NCBI RefSeq assembly: GCF_027533645.1
Contig: NZ_JAQAGY010000011.1
Span: 62,001-126,000, forward strand
DNA length: 64,000 nucleotides
Origin: Paenibacillus caseinilyticus
Lineage (GTDB): Bacteria > Bacillota > Bacilli > Paenibacillales > NBRC-103111
Direction: 5' to 3'
The position numbers and the translations under genes were made by a program. The notes below the pieces were generated by a model, which was given only the letters and a program-made list of their open reading frames with translations, was not told the DNA's origin and ran no database searches. This document shows positions 16,202 through 25,176 of the stretch, one piece after another; position 1 is the first letter of the stretch; each line of letters opens with the position of its first letter.

Positions 16202-17248
16202 CTAGCCTCCATCTGAGGAACGTGGCTCTAGACCTAACTCCCGCCGCACCCAATCATCGTTATATACCGTGTCCAAGTACCGTTCCCCGCGATCCGGAAG
16301 GATGACTGCGCAGATCGAGCCCGCCGGGATGCTGTCCGCCAACCTGCGTACGGCGGATAGGACACCGCCGGAGGAGGCGCCGGCCAGGATCGCTTCCCGG
16401 CGGACCAAATCACGACAGCCCCGCACGCATTCTTCATCCGATACCTGTACGACTTCATCGGCTATGTCTGGGCGGTACAGGCCGGGCGTGATTCCGGCGC
16501 CCATGCCGGGGAGCTTGCGAGGGCCTTTCTCCCCGCCGAATATAACGCTGCCTATCGCATCCACAGCTACAATCCGGGTAGACCACTGCCGGCTTCGGAT
16601 ATATTCCATGCAGCCGCGAATCGTTCCACATGAGCTCGCAGCGCAAAATAAGTAGTCAACATTCCCCAGTTGTTCCCCTATTTCCCGCATGGTGGTCTCC
16701 GCGTGAGCCAAATAGTTATCCGGGTTCCCGTATTGGTTGGTCCAATAGGCCTGCGGCCATTGGCGAAGCAGCTCCTGTACCCTCTGAATCCGCGCCGGCA
16801 AGTATTCCCCTGTCTCCTCATCCGGTTTCGTTACCAGGCTGATTTCGCCGTGGAAGCTCCGGATGATCTGCTTGTGCTGTTCTGTCGTACGCGGGTCTAC
16901 CACACAGATGAATCGAAGTCCCAGATAACAGCATAATTGAGCCAGGGAAATGGCTAGATTACCCGAGCTGGACTCGATCACGACGGTGTCTTTCGATATG
17001 TCACCGCGTCGTATCGCCTCGCGAAGCATATACAGGGCAGGCCTGTCTTTCGAGCTTCCTCCGGGATTCATCCATTCCAGCTTGCCGTAGACCTGGAACG
17101 GTTTATCTTCAAACAGCCGCTCGAGCCGGATCAGCGGCGTACCGCCGATCGCTGCAGCGATCCCCTCTTCAAGCTTCAACCCCATCACTTCTTTACTCAT
17201 AAAATATTTTTTTGTTCTTGATGGACCCGGCTTGATAGGTATCCTCAT
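16202..17248 (-). CDS. sbnA: SbnA-like PLP enzyme (O-phosphoserine to ACEGA)
   Basis: A PLP-dependent cysteine-synthase-fold enzyme that in staphyloferrin B synthesis joins O-phospho-L-serine with glutamate, the first step to L-Dap. Visible features: GGTPLIRLERLF, the PLP lysine in GGSSKDRPALYM, the carboxylate loop ESSSGNLAISLAQ, phosphate-binding CAASSCGTIRG, and AGASSGGVLSAV. Start choice: the ATG at 17248 has TAAGGGG six bases upstream and overlaps the preceding gene by 56 bases; an ATG at 17200 (MSKEVMGLK) gives the length more usual for the family but has no ribosome site. Translation is likely coupled to the PaaK-like gene. Confidence 0.85.
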   Translation of the reverse strand: MRIPIKPGPSRTKKYFMSKEVMGLKLEEGIAAAIGGTPLIRLERLFEDKPFQVYGKLEWMNPGGSSKDRPALYMLREAIRRGDISKDTVVIESSSGNLAISLAQLCCYLGLRFICVVDPRTTEQHKQIIRSFHGEISLVTKPDEETGEYLPARIQRVQELLRQWPQAYWTNQYGNPDNYLAHAETTMREIGEQLGNVDYLFCAASSCGTIRGCMEYIRSRQWSTRIVAVDAIGSVIFGGEKGPRKLPGMGAGITPGLYRPDIADEVVQVSDEECVRGCRDLVRREAILAGASSGGVLSAVRRLADSIPAGSICAVILPDRGERYLDTVYNDDWVRRELGLEPRSSDGG

Positions 17249-18428
17249 AAGTGCCCCTTAGGACCTGAATCCCGTTGATGATTCCTGCCCGAATCATCAT
17301 GCCGATTTCTGGAATGTGATTCTCTACATCGCACCTGATTTGCTCTATCACCGTTTCGGAGGCATCGGGGCTGAACAGGTACACGATAATCGCGTTCCCC
17401 GCGACCTTGACACGAACGCCCGCATTGGCTATGTGACGGTATACCACATTTTCAATATCGTAAATACTGATTTTCTCGCCATGCTTCAGATCCGGGCCAA
17501 TTCGTTTCACGATGCTCCGGAAGCTTTGTCTTGGCGAGCCATCCACCAGGATCGGGCGAAGATCCCGAACCACATCGTAGGTCACATAACGTATAGCGGG
17601 GAACGCTTCTCTCACCGTCGACGTCAGAACAAGCACCCGTTCCCCCTCATCGGATAACGGATCGAGCCCCTCTTCTATCTCTTCCGGCTGCAGCCCTTCG
17701 GCTTCGATTCCCTCTGCGAACAGGTACCGTCCATGTTCATGCGAATAGTAGGCAATCGTACCGATCTCAATCGAGCCATACGTATCGGTGATCCCCTCTG
17801 TGCCTATACCGAGCCGCTGTGCCGCCTGGCTGAGCCAGGCCGGTGAAGCCATTTCCCCGACCAGAATGACATGGCGAATTCCGTAGGCCGCCGGGTCGGG
17901 AGATTCCAGAAGAATCCGATTTAGAATGGATGGCATGGTATACAGTACCTCAGGCTTCAAGCATGCCAACCGCTCCAGATGCTGCTGAATCGGCAGCCGG
18001 AAGGATATGGATTCGGCGTTCATTCCCAAGCGGCGGAATACTTCCACCGCCGTCGCTTCAGCATGTCCCGTTCCCATATCGGCTAAGGCGGTCCGGCAGT
18101 CATAGGGCCCCAAGATCGTCCGGTACACGTCAAGCTTAATACGCAGATAGTTCTCTTCGTCTGAACGGGAGTAATAAATGGACTTCCGCAAGCCGGAGCT
18201 TGTGCCGGACGTCTGGTAACGGTGGATATCGCTGCGCAGTGCCAGCGGATGGTCCGCCACATAATAATGGGCCTCCAGCACGGAAGCCGTCACCAACGGC
18301 AATTCTTCCCCTGCCGTAACCCCTGCCTCGCGCTCGAGCTGTGATCGAATCCATGATTGGTACCACGGCACGTAGGGCGCCATTCGGTCGATCGTTTGTT
18401 CTAAGTGTAAAGAATGACGCATTCCCAT
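17193..18428 (-). CDS. PaaK-like adenylate-forming enzyme
   Basis: A 411-residue member of the ANL superfamily resembling phenylacetate-CoA ligases and CoF-synthetase-like proteins. The AMP-binding P-loop-like motif is YQTSGTSSGLRKSIYYS; further hallmarks are HVILVGEMASPAWLS, ITDTYGSIEIGTIAYY and VLTSTVREAFPAIRYVTYDVV, then the C-terminal lid with RIGPDLKHGEKISIYDIEN. Ribosome site GAGGGG lies before the ATG. As the first gene of a unit with sbnA and sbnB, it probably activates an acid joined to, or derived from, L-Dap. Whether it makes a CoA ester, an amide or only an adenylate cannot be read. It shares a 222-base divergent promoter region with a YheC/D gene. Confidence 0.8.
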   Translation of the reverse strand: MGMRHSLHLEQTIDRMAPYVPWYQSWIRSQLEREAGVTAGEELPLVTASVLEAHYYVADHPLALRSDIHRYQTSGTSSGLRKSIYYSRSDEENYLRIKLDVYRTILGPYDCRTALADMGTGHAEATAVEVFRRLGMNAESISFRLPIQQHLERLACLKPEVLYTMPSILNRILLESPDPAAYGIRHVILVGEMASPAWLSQAAQRLGIGTEGITDTYGSIEIGTIAYYSHEHGRYLFAEGIEAEGLQPEEIEEGLDPLSDEGERVLVLTSTVREAFPAIRYVTYDVVRDLRPILVDGSPRQSFRSIVKRIGPDLKHGEKISIYDIENVVYRHIANAGVRVKVAGNAIIVYLFSPDASETVIEQIRCDVENHIPEIGMMIRAGIINGIQVLRGTYEDTYQAGSIKNKKIFYE

Positions 18429-18650
18429 CGTTTCCCCTCATCATGGAATTCCGTTCAAGAATAAGAATGTATATAGGACGGCGAAGCCGTTGATCTTGCA
18501 TCTGCCGCTTTGCTTTATACCTTATGCGGCTCTGCTGCTGGGCGTTCCTCCGGATTACGTCAATGGCCTAGGGATGATAACGTACATACACCTATATATA
18601 GATGTTTCATATCATGTAGGAACATAATATTCGGAAATGAGGCCAAACAG

Positions 18651-19484
18651 ATGATAAGCAACCGGAAGGCTGTTTCGAGCAAGTGGGTTAAAACGCAGCT
18701 CCTGCTTCAAAGCCCGGAGTTATCTAGCTATGTACCCGCCACTTACCGGCTTACCCGCAGCCGCCTGCTGGCTATGTTGGCACGGTATGGAATGTTGTAC
18801 TTGAAGCCGGATAGGGGTTCACTGGGCATTGGGGTTATGCGGGTGGAGAAGCGGGGGCGGGCTTTCCTATACCAAAGCGGCGTACAATCCTGTTCCTTCA
18901 CTGCGTTTGAGGACATGTTCCAATCCTTGCAGCGTCGGATCGGAAGCAGGCCTTATCTTATTCAAAAAGGAATTTCCCTGTTGGCATACGAGGGACGCCC
19001 ATTCGACTTCCGCGTGATGATCCAAAAGAACCCATCCGGCGCATGGGAGTCTACCGGTATCGTCGGCCGTGTCGCCCATCCTCATAAAGTGGTGACCAAC
19101 GGGAGCCAGGGAGGCACCATATACCCTGCCCGCGATCTGCTGAGACCGAAGGCGGGAACGAAAAGAGCGGCCGGGCTCCTTCAACAGATGGACCGCTTGG
19201 CACGGCGGACCGCAGCTGAGTTCAGCCGGATATACCCTGCCATGAATGAGTTAGGACTGGATATCGCAATTGACCGCAACTTGGCGCCATGGATCCTGGA
19301 AGTGAATACCCGTCCCGATCCTTGTCCGTTCACCAAGCTGGACAATAAAGACAGTATCCGTAAAATGATTGCATACGCCAAGGCTTACGGAAGGCAGTAC
19401 AATTTGGTATGCTCCAAAGCCAAGAGAGCTCCTAGATGCTGTGCGTCCAACCCAGCCAAACGGCCCCTGCGAAAATCACCTTAA
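18651..19484 (+). CDS. YheC/YheD-family ATP-grasp protein
   Basis: About 277 residues from the ATG at 18651 (GAGG nine bases upstream); the frame is open further upstream but without a better start. It has NRKAVSSKWVKTQLLLQ, LPATYRL-like SYVPATYRLTRSRL, the ATP-binding block MLYLKPDRGSLGIGVMRVE, YLIQKGISLLAYEGRPFDFR, and the ATP-grasp metal motif ELGLDIAIDRNLAPWILEVN, followed by DPCPF. The family is linked with the spore coat in B. subtilis. It is divergent from the PaaK-like/sbnA/sbnB set, raising the possibility that this ligase uses L-Dap or a derived acid; that is inference. Confidence 0.82.
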   Translation: MISNRKAVSSKWVKTQLLLQSPELSSYVPATYRLTRSRLLAMLARYGMLYLKPDRGSLGIGVMRVEKRGRAFLYQSGVQSCSFTAFEDMFQSLQRRIGSRPYLIQKGISLLAYEGRPFDFRVMIQKNPSGAWESTGIVGRVAHPHKVVTNGSQGGTIYPARDLLRPKAGTKRAAGLLQQMDRLARRTAAEFSRIYPAMNELGLDIAIDRNLAPWILEVNTRPDPCPFTKLDNKDSIRKMIAYAKAYGRQYNLVCSKAKRAPRCCASNPAKRPLRKSP

Positions 19485-19570
19485 ACACAGCGGCGCTTCC
19501 GCCGTCTCTACTAGCTGCAGGAACGGCTCCCGCTCTTTACACCAGCCTGCTGTCTAATGAAATATAAGAA

Positions 19571-19641
19571 AACGCCTGGGATAACCAGGCGTTTCAGAGT
19601 GAAGATAACCTCCCTTCTGCCGATAGGGCAAGGGAGGTTAT
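19571..19641 (-). terminator. Two hairpins between convergent YheC/D and DeoR genes
   Basis: AAACGCCTGG/CCAGGCGTTT (19571-19595) and ATAACCTCCCTT/AAGGGAGGTTAT (about 19605-19641, with an inner TGCC/GGGC extension). They sit between the ends of convergent genes and probably terminate both directions, the first serving plus and the second minus transcripts. Confidence 0.6.
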
Positions 19642-19701
19642 TGTCTTCTAAATAAGTGATTTCAAGGTGAACACTGTCGGTGCGATGACCGTTGCGTCGA
19701 T

Positions 19702-20511
19702 TCAGCACCCGTTATCCCCTTCTTCATCCATCGCCCGCACCCACTGAACATGTTTTGTGCCCAGCTCGCTCGTCCAATCTGCAGGGCAAGGAGCATCCGT
19801 GACAATCACATCGACCTTCTCCAGCGGCATAATATAGGCAAACGTACTGATGCCAAGCTTGGAATGGTCGGCCAAGACAATGACCTCCTGCGCGATTTCG
19901 GCGAAAGTGCGTGACATGGAAGCTTCGCTCGGATCGAAGTCGGTGACGCCATGGGTAAGGGAAATCCCGCCAATGGACAAGAACGCTTGGTCGACACGGA
20001 ACTGCCGGGCCATCTGTTCACAGATCGGACCGTTGACCGCCTGCTGCTCCGGCTTTAGTTCGCCTCCAAGCAGAATCACTTTGCCCGAAAATCGTTCCTG
20101 CCCTGCCAGCTCCAGCAGGCAAGCCGCGACCGACAGACTGTTCGTGAGCACAGTCAGCCTCATTTTCCCCCGGATCGCTTTGGCCAGTTCAAGCGGGGTC
20201 GTCCCTGCATCAATGGCAATGGTGCTGCCGTCTTGAACAAGCTCCGCCGCAGCCCGGCCGATGGCTTCTTTACCCGCCTGGTGGACCTTTTGTCTCTGCT
20301 CATAAGGGGCTTCCCTGTTGTGGAAGGTCGGCTTGACCGCTCCGCCGTATACCCGCTTGAGCTTCCCTTCCTTCTCCAGCGCGGCCATATCGCGCCGCAC
20401 CGTCTCTGTGGAGACCTCCAATTGCGCCGCGAGCCCGACGACCATCGCTTTTCCTTCCCTCTCCAGCCAGTCTAGGATATACTGCTTCCGCTCTTCCGCT
20501 AGGAGGGACAC
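19702..20511 (-). CDS. DeoR-family transcriptional regulator
   Basis: A 269-residue DeoR/GlpR regulator starting on GTG with GAGG upstream. The HTH (residues 5-57) reads EERKQYILDWLEREGKAMVV, then LAAQLEVSTETVRRDMAALEKEGKLKRVYGGA, the family signature. The sugar-phosphate sensor domain follows: IGRAAAELVQDGSTIAIDAGTT, VLTNSLSVA, VILLGGEL, AFLSIGGISLTHGVTDFDPSEA and VIVLADHSKLG. These proteins usually sense phosphorylated sugars or polyols. It starts right after the stop of the ABC ATPase and is the last gene of the importer operon, so it probably controls it. Confidence 0.88.
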   Translation of the reverse strand: MSLLAEERKQYILDWLEREGKAMVVGLAAQLEVSTETVRRDMAALEKEGKLKRVYGGAVKPTFHNREAPYEQRQKVHQAGKEAIGRAAAELVQDGSTIAIDAGTTPLELAKAIRGKMRLTVLTNSLSVAACLLELAGQERFSGKVILLGGELKPEQQAVNGPICEQMARQFRVDQAFLSIGGISLTHGVTDFDPSEASMSRTFAEIAQEVIVLADHSKLGISTFAYIMPLEKVDVIVTDAPCPADWTSELGTKHVQWVRAMDEEGDNGC

Positions 20512-21558
20512 TTACGCCTCACCCGATTCCAGCGGCTGACAATCCGCCCATTGCATCCCAAGATGGACGGCGGTGCCTGTCTTCAGCCATGTTCTCTGGC
20601 TCCCGTTTAAGGTATCCACGGTGACGGGAGTACCGTTCACCTGTACGGTGTATCGAATAATATTGCCAAGTACAGCCAGCTCCTCAATGCGGCCCGCTGT
20701 GTGCAGATCAGCATCTAGGCGGGATGTAGTCTCCTCGGCCGCCGCAGGAGAAATTCGAATCGCTTCGGGACGGATGGCCAGCGATTGGCTGCCCCTCTTC
20801 GCTTCCCCGCCCTGCCAGGAATGCAGCTGCGCTGGGGTCAGGATATTATAATGTCCGATGAAACGGGCAACGAATTCGTTCTGTGGATGGGTGTAGACCT
20901 GCTCTGGAGAGCCGATCTGCACGATACGCCCCTTGCTCATGATGCAGACGCGGTCCGAGAGGGTCAGCGCTTCTTCCTGATCATGCGTTACGAAAATCGT
21001 CGTCATCCCAAGCTCCCTCTGAATCCGGCGAAATTCGGACCGCACCTGCTTCCGGATTTGGGCATCCAGCGCGCTGAAGGGTTCATCCATCAGCATGAGC
21101 TTAGGCTCGACCGCCAGAGACCTGGCGAGCGCGACCCTCTGCTGCTGGCCGCCGGACAGCTCATACGGATACGACCTCATCTTATCCTCCAGCCCGACGA
21201 TCCGCACCATCTCTTCCACCCGGCGCTGAATGTCCGCTTTTGATTTTCTTTTCATGATCAGTCCGAACGCAATGTTATCATAGACGGTCATATTGGGAAA
21301 AAGGGCATACGATTGAAACACCATGCCGACCTCGCGCTGCTTAGGCATCAGCGAGGTGATGCGCCGCTGGTCCAGATAGATTTCCCCCCGCTCCATCGGC
21401 AGCAGGCCGGATATACATCGGAGCAGCGTACTTTTGCCGCAGCCGCTAGCTCCAAGCAGCGTTAGCAGCTCCCCTTGCTCCACATGGAGATGCAGTTCAT
21501 GCAGGACTGTCGCTGTTTTGAATGTATGTGAAATGCCCTCTAAACGTAAATAGCTCAC
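20512..21558 (-). CDS. ABC importer ATPase (PotA/FbpC/UgpC type)
   Basis: A 348-residue ATPase. Walker A GASGCGKSTLL near residue 37, Q-loop in MVFQSYALFPN, signature LSGGQQQRVALARSLA, Walker B LMLMDEPFSALDAQ and H-loop FVTHDQEEALTLSD are all intact. The C-terminal TOBE-like domain (residues about 250-345) includes LAIRPEAIRIS and IRYTVQVNGTPVTVDT, as in polyamine, iron and phosphonate/phosphodiester importers. It overlaps the upstream permease by four bases (ATGA) and is followed directly by the DeoR gene. Energises the two permeases at 21555-23212. Confidence 0.9.
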   Translation of the reverse strand: MSYLRLEGISHTFKTATVLHELHLHVEQGELLTLLGASGCGKSTLLRCISGLLPMERGEIYLDQRRITSLMPKQREVGMVFQSYALFPNMTVYDNIAFGLIMKRKSKADIQRRVEEMVRIVGLEDKMRSYPYELSGGQQQRVALARSLAVEPKLMLMDEPFSALDAQIRKQVRSEFRRIQRELGMTTIFVTHDQEEALTLSDRVCIMSKGRIVQIGSPEQVYTHPQNEFVARFIGHYNILTPAQLHSWQGGEAKRGSQSLAIRPEAIRISPAAAEETTSRLDADLHTAGRIEELAVLGNIIRYTVQVNGTPVTVDTLNGSQRTWLKTGTAVHLGMQWADCQPLESGEA

Positions 21559-22361
21559 GAGATGTTCCCTCCGCTGGCTCCGAACAGTCGCTTACTAAGG
21601 CGAATCCATAGCACGGACAGGAGCAAAATGATTAGAAAGTATGCCATAACGACAGCGCTGGCCAAGTGGCCGCTCTCGTTCAGACGGCGGTACAAGTAAA
21701 TTTGAATAGTCTCGAATTGGCCTCCGATCAACAGATTCGCAAGTACGAATTCCCCGAACAGCACCGACAGGGACAGCAGGGCCGATACACTGACACCGGG
21801 CAGGATCGCAGGTAGAATAATACGCCGGAAGGCGGTCGCGGTATTCGCCCCAAGCAGTTCAGCCGCCTCCATGAGCTCCACGGAGTTCACGGTGCGCAGA
21901 CTGTTGCGGATCCCCTGATACATGTACGGGAGAATCGCCACAAAATAAGAGCCCAGGAGGATCCAGACCGTACCCGAGATGGCGATGGGCCCCGAGGAAT
22001 ACAGCTTGATTAATCCGACGGCGGCGACGACCCCGGGTACCGCATAAGGAAGGAGAACGAGCATTTGCAGCAGGCGCTCCCAGCGGGGGGCGTACACCGT
22101 GATGACGAACACCGCAGGCAGCATAACAAGCAGGCATACCGCTATACTGGCAATGCAGATCCAGATTGTGCGCAGCAGCGCTTGTCCGAACCGGGCATCA
22201 TGAACCAAATCGACATACCAATGAAGGGTCCACGTCTCGGGCAGCACGGTCGTCTGCCATTGCCCCGAGATCGAATAAAGCAATGTCGCGAGGAGCGGTA
22301 TGAATAAATAGATGATCGCGATAACTAAAATGATGTGCGGCCATCTTCGGCTGCTCTTCAT
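21555..22361 (-). CDS. ABC importer permease (second)
   Basis: About 268 residues from the ATG at 22361 (AAGGAGG upstream; overlaps the previous gene by four bases). Six transmembrane segments, e.g. WPHIILVIAIIYLFIPLLAT near the N terminus and VVMAYFLIILLLSVLWI near the C terminus. The EAA loop is VELMEAAELLGANTATAFRRIILP. It resembles PotC/FbpB2-like permeases of Fe3+, spermidine and 2-aminoethylphosphonate importers. Forms the channel with the product of 22358-23212. Confidence 0.88.
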   Translation of the reverse strand: MKSSRRWPHIILVIAIIYLFIPLLATLLYSISGQWQTTVLPETWTLHWYVDLVHDARFGQALLRTIWICIASIAVCLLVMLPAVFVITVYAPRWERLLQMLVLLPYAVPGVVAAVGLIKLYSSGPIAISGTVWILLGSYFVAILPYMYQGIRNSLRTVNSVELMEAAELLGANTATAFRRIILPAILPGVSVSALLSLSVLFGEFVLANLLIGGQFETIQIYLYRRLNESGHLASAVVMAYFLIILLLSVLWIRLSKRLFGASGGNIS

Positions 22362-23212
22362 TGCAGGTCCCTCCTTACCCGGCGCATGAACCTCTCGTTC
22401 GCCCACATCGCAAGCACCATCATGGCCCCGAGCAGCACAGCAAGGGCACAGCCTAAAGCTGGCCTGGTTACGACATTGCCGGCAACCAGAGCGCCGATGC
22501 GGATCGCAAGCAAATTATAATTCCCTCCAACCAGTGCGTAAGCCGTCGCATAGGCGCCCATCGCATTGGCGAACAAGATTGTGAAGGTTCCGGCAATGCC
22601 CGGAAGCAGAATCGGGAGTGCAATTCGCCGCCAGAACGACAAACGACCGGCTCCCAGCAGGGAAGCGGCTTCCTTCCACTGCTCGCGGATGCCATAGAAG
22701 GAGGGATATAACAGCAGCGCGCCTAGCGGCAGTTGAAAATAGACGTAGACCAGCGCCAGCCCCGTCCACGAGTAGAGATCGAACCCTTCGAATACGGACC
22801 AGCCCCAAGTTTTCAGCAGAATGGTAATGACCCCGTTATTGCCCAGCAAAATAATATACGCGAACGCCAGCGGCAGTCCGGCGAAGTTAGAGGTCATATT
22901 CGAAATCGTAAGAACGGTGTTCCTTGTCGTGTCAGACGACCTCGCAATAGCGTAGGCCAACAGCAAGGAAGCGGCAATGCCGACCGTACTGGAGTAGAAC
23001 GAGATCAAGAGGCTGTTCGTAATCGCCTTTACATAGAACGGATTCGTGGTTGCCGTAACATACTGCTGCAAGGTGAAGGCAGTGCCGTCGTCCGTCCGAA
23101 AGCTGTTCAGGATCATCGCGGCTGTCGGGAGCAGCTCGAACAAAAGAATGAGTAACAAGAGTGGTAGAAGCGCGATAACCATTGTGATTGGACTTATTTG
23201 TCGATGATTCAT
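22358..23212 (-). CDS. ABC importer permease (first)
   Basis: About 284 residues from the ATG at 23212, which has AAGGAG 11 bases upstream; an in-frame GTG at 23221 is too close to that site. Six transmembrane segments (MVIALLPLLLLILLFELLP near the start), with an EAA loop EQWKEAASLLGAGRLSFWRRIALPILLPG. It pairs with the permease at 21555-22361, similar to PotB/PotC pairs. The gap to the SBP gene upstream carries a hairpin (23238-23270), commonly seen where the binding protein must be made in excess. Confidence 0.88.
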   Translation of the reverse strand: MNHRQISPITMVIALLPLLLLILLFELLPTAAMILNSFRTDDGTAFTLQQYVTATTNPFYVKAITNSLLISFYSSTVGIAASLLLAYAIARSSDTTRNTVLTISNMTSNFAGLPLAFAYIILLGNNGVITILLKTWGWSVFEGFDLYSWTGLALVYVYFQLPLGALLLYPSFYGIREQWKEAASLLGAGRLSFWRRIALPILLPGIAGTFTILFANAMGAYATAYALVGGNYNLLAIRIGALVAGNVVTRPALGCALAVLLGAMMVLAMWANERFMRRVRRDLQ

Positions 23213-23237
23213 GAACGGCACAGCTCCTTAGAAAAAA

Positions 23238-23270
23238 CAGCTACCTTCTTCTTGCGAAAGAAGGTAACTG
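23238..23270 (-). terminator. Intra-operon hairpin after the SBP gene
   Basis: CAGCTACCTTCTT (23238-23250) pairs with AAGAAGGTAACTG (23258-23270) with one mismatch. It lies between the SBP and permease genes and probably works as a partial terminator or mRNA stabiliser. Confidence 0.55.
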
Positions 23271-23284
23271 CCGGTTGGCTTACA

Positions 23285-24418
23285 TTAATTTAAGTTCACC
23301 AATACTTTTTCTTCCCACATCTGAGGGATCGCTTTCGAGGCGGCGTCCCAAGCTTTGAAGTCTTTGATCGGCCTGGCATTCTTATACTGATCGATAGGGA
23401 TCATCTTGCTGGCTACATCGTCAGGAAGCTTGACATCGTCGCGGATCGGGCGGGCAAAGCCTTTGGCGAGGTTAATTTGACCGGCATCGCTAAGTATGTA
23501 TTCTCTTGTCAGCTTCGCAGCGTTCGGATGCGGAGCGTATTTGTTGATAATGGTCGCATAGCCCCCAATAACGCTGGCCTCTTTGGGGATGACGATATCG
23601 TAATCATTCGATTTCAACTGGTCTTTGTAGCCGAGTGCATTGAAATCCCATACGAGGGCAACCTCGACTTCCCCCTTCTCGAAGTTCGCCACTTTTACTT
23701 CCGATAAGGAAATGCGCTTCTGTTTGGACAGCTTCTCGAAGAAGTCGATGCCTGGCTGAATGTTCTTCTCGTCGCCGCCAAAAGCCATCGCAGCTGCCAA
23801 TATAGCCGTCTGTGCCTGGGATGCTTTGGCCACATCACCGATGGCTACTTTGTAATCGCCTTTTAGAATATCGTCGAAGCTCTTCGGTGGATTCTTGACC
23901 AGCTTCGTATTCGTCATAATCGCAATGGTACCTTGATAGCCGACAACCCAGTTGCCGTCTTTGTCCTTCGCCCATTCCGGGATTTTGTCCCAAGTGCTGG
24001 GCTTGTACGGTTGAACTACACCCTTCTCGACGGCTACCGATGTGAAGGCCATTCCCACGTCGCCGATATCCGCCGTAGGCTTGTCCTTCTCCGCTTCGAA
24101 CTTCGCAATCTCTTCGACGCTCGACATGTCGGTATCGGTATGCTGAATCCCATGCTTGGTTGAGAGCTCGTTCCAAGTGTCTTTCCAATTGGCCCAGGTG
24201 TCAGGCATGCCCACGCTCACGACCTTGCCTTCCTGCTTGGCCTTCTCGGTAATTTGGTCCAGCGTCATCGTCTTGTTCGCGTCCTCCGCAGCTGCGGGGG
24301 TCACCGATGCTGCAGGCGCGGCCGTTGTGCCCGCCGTCTTCGAATCCGTCGCGCCGCATGCGGTAAGCACACTGAGCAGCGCAGGTACGACCATAAGGCT
24401 AATTGCTCTGCGTTTCAT
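23285..24418 (-). CDS. ABC importer substrate-binding lipoprotein
   Basis: A 377-residue binding protein. Lipoprotein signal: MKRRAISLMVVPALLSVL then TACG (lipobox Cys at 21). A low-complexity Ala/Thr linker follows. The mature protein (GKVVSVGMPDTWANWKDTWNEL, IGDVGMAFTSVAVEKGVV, GYQGTIAIMTN, VALVWDFNALGYKDQL) resembles class-F binding proteins for Fe3+, thiamine, polyamine or phosphonate-type ligands. Substrate cannot be assigned; the DeoR regulator at the operon end suggests a phosphorylated or polyol-type ligand. First gene of the SBP-permease-permease-ATPase-DeoR operon. Confidence 0.87.
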   Translation of the reverse strand: MKRRAISLMVVPALLSVLTACGATDSKTAGTTAAPAASVTPAAAEDANKTMTLDQITEKAKQEGKVVSVGMPDTWANWKDTWNELSTKHGIQHTDTDMSSVEEIAKFEAEKDKPTADIGDVGMAFTSVAVEKGVVQPYKPSTWDKIPEWAKDKDGNWVVGYQGTIAIMTNTKLVKNPPKSFDDILKGDYKVAIGDVAKASQAQTAILAAAMAFGGDEKNIQPGIDFFEKLSKQKRISLSEVKVANFEKGEVEVALVWDFNALGYKDQLKSNDYDIVIPKEASVIGGYATIINKYAPHPNAAKLTREYILSDAGQINLAKGFARPIRDDVKLPDDVASKMIPIDQYKNARPIKDFKAWDAASKAIPQMWEEKVLVNLN

Positions 24419-24616
24419 TCTCTTGCTACCTCCGATTTTTTACTTTTGTGGTTTGTTGTGAGTTTCTGTAGTTTGTTGTCTAAGTTCATCATATGCCCCA
24501 TTTATTATCGCTGATTGAGATTCATTTGAAGTTTAAGTAAAGCCTACCTCCTGACGTCATCAGAATGAGTGCTATTCGGCATCAAAACATTGTTTGAATG
24601 ATTGATGTGAACTGGA

Positions 24617-24649
24617 AAAGCAGCTATCACTGGGAGCGATAGCTGCTTT
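24617..24649 (-). terminator. Terminator after the SRPBCC gene
   Basis: AAAGCAGCTATC (24617-24628) and GATAGCTGCTTT (24638-24649), perfect 12-base stem downstream of the gene at 24678-25118. Confidence 0.65.
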
Positions 24650-24677
24650 ATACGTGTGCTTAAAGAATAGAATTTGC

Positions 24678-25118
24678 TCAACGTGATTCCTCAAACTGAT
24701 CCCGAATAGCGCTCAACACGTCTTCCCAGAGCAGCTTCATCTGCTCCCGCGTAACCGGATGATCAAGATGTTCCTGGTGGAAACTGATCGTCGTTTTGTC
24801 CGGTTGATTGGACAGCAGCCGAATTTGCAGAGTGGACGGCTCTTCCCACTCCCTCTTCTTCCATCTTAAGCGGAGCTGCCGGTACGGTTTGACGACCCGG
24901 AATTGGCCGGAAATGCCTTCCTCGGAATGAAAGGCTTCCCCCTCGCGAAAGGACAAGGGCGATACGGTACCGATCCACAGCTTCAACCCTTCTGCTGAGG
25001 TCAGATACGTCCATGCCTGCTCTGGCGAGAGCAGCAGCGTTCTTCGAACCCCTACTTGAAAGCCCACGGAAGCCGTTAGACCGACAACCTTGTTCGATGT
25101 GGACAATCTGCTTTTCAT
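24678..25118 (-). CDS. SRPBCC/AHSA1-family protein
   Basis: About 146 residues from the ATG at 25118 (TAGGGA six bases upstream); the frame extends to 25154 without a ribosome site. The START-like fold is shown by VGVRRTLLLSPEQAWTYLTS, AEGLKLWIGTVSPLSFREGE, the middle strands QLRLRWKKREWEEPSTLQIRL and a long C-terminal helix EQMKLLWEDVLSAIRDQFE. The family binds hydrophobic ligands or acts as a stress factor (AHSA1-like). It sits 58 bases downstream of a TetR gene, with an operator-like word (GGTTAGCACTCACTA) in the gap similar to the repeat before the TetR gene, so the two are probably co-controlled. Confidence 0.78.
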   Translation of the reverse strand: MKSRLSTSNKVVGLTASVGFQVGVRRTLLLSPEQAWTYLTSAEGLKLWIGTVSPLSFREGEAFHSEEGISGQFRVVKPYRQLRLRWKKREWEEPSTLQIRLLSNQPDKTTISFHQEHLDHPVTREQMKLLWEDVLSAIRDQFEESR

Positions 25119-25176
25119 CGTATCCCTACTCTCAGTATGTTGGTTAGCACTCACTATCTATCATACAAATCCATAT

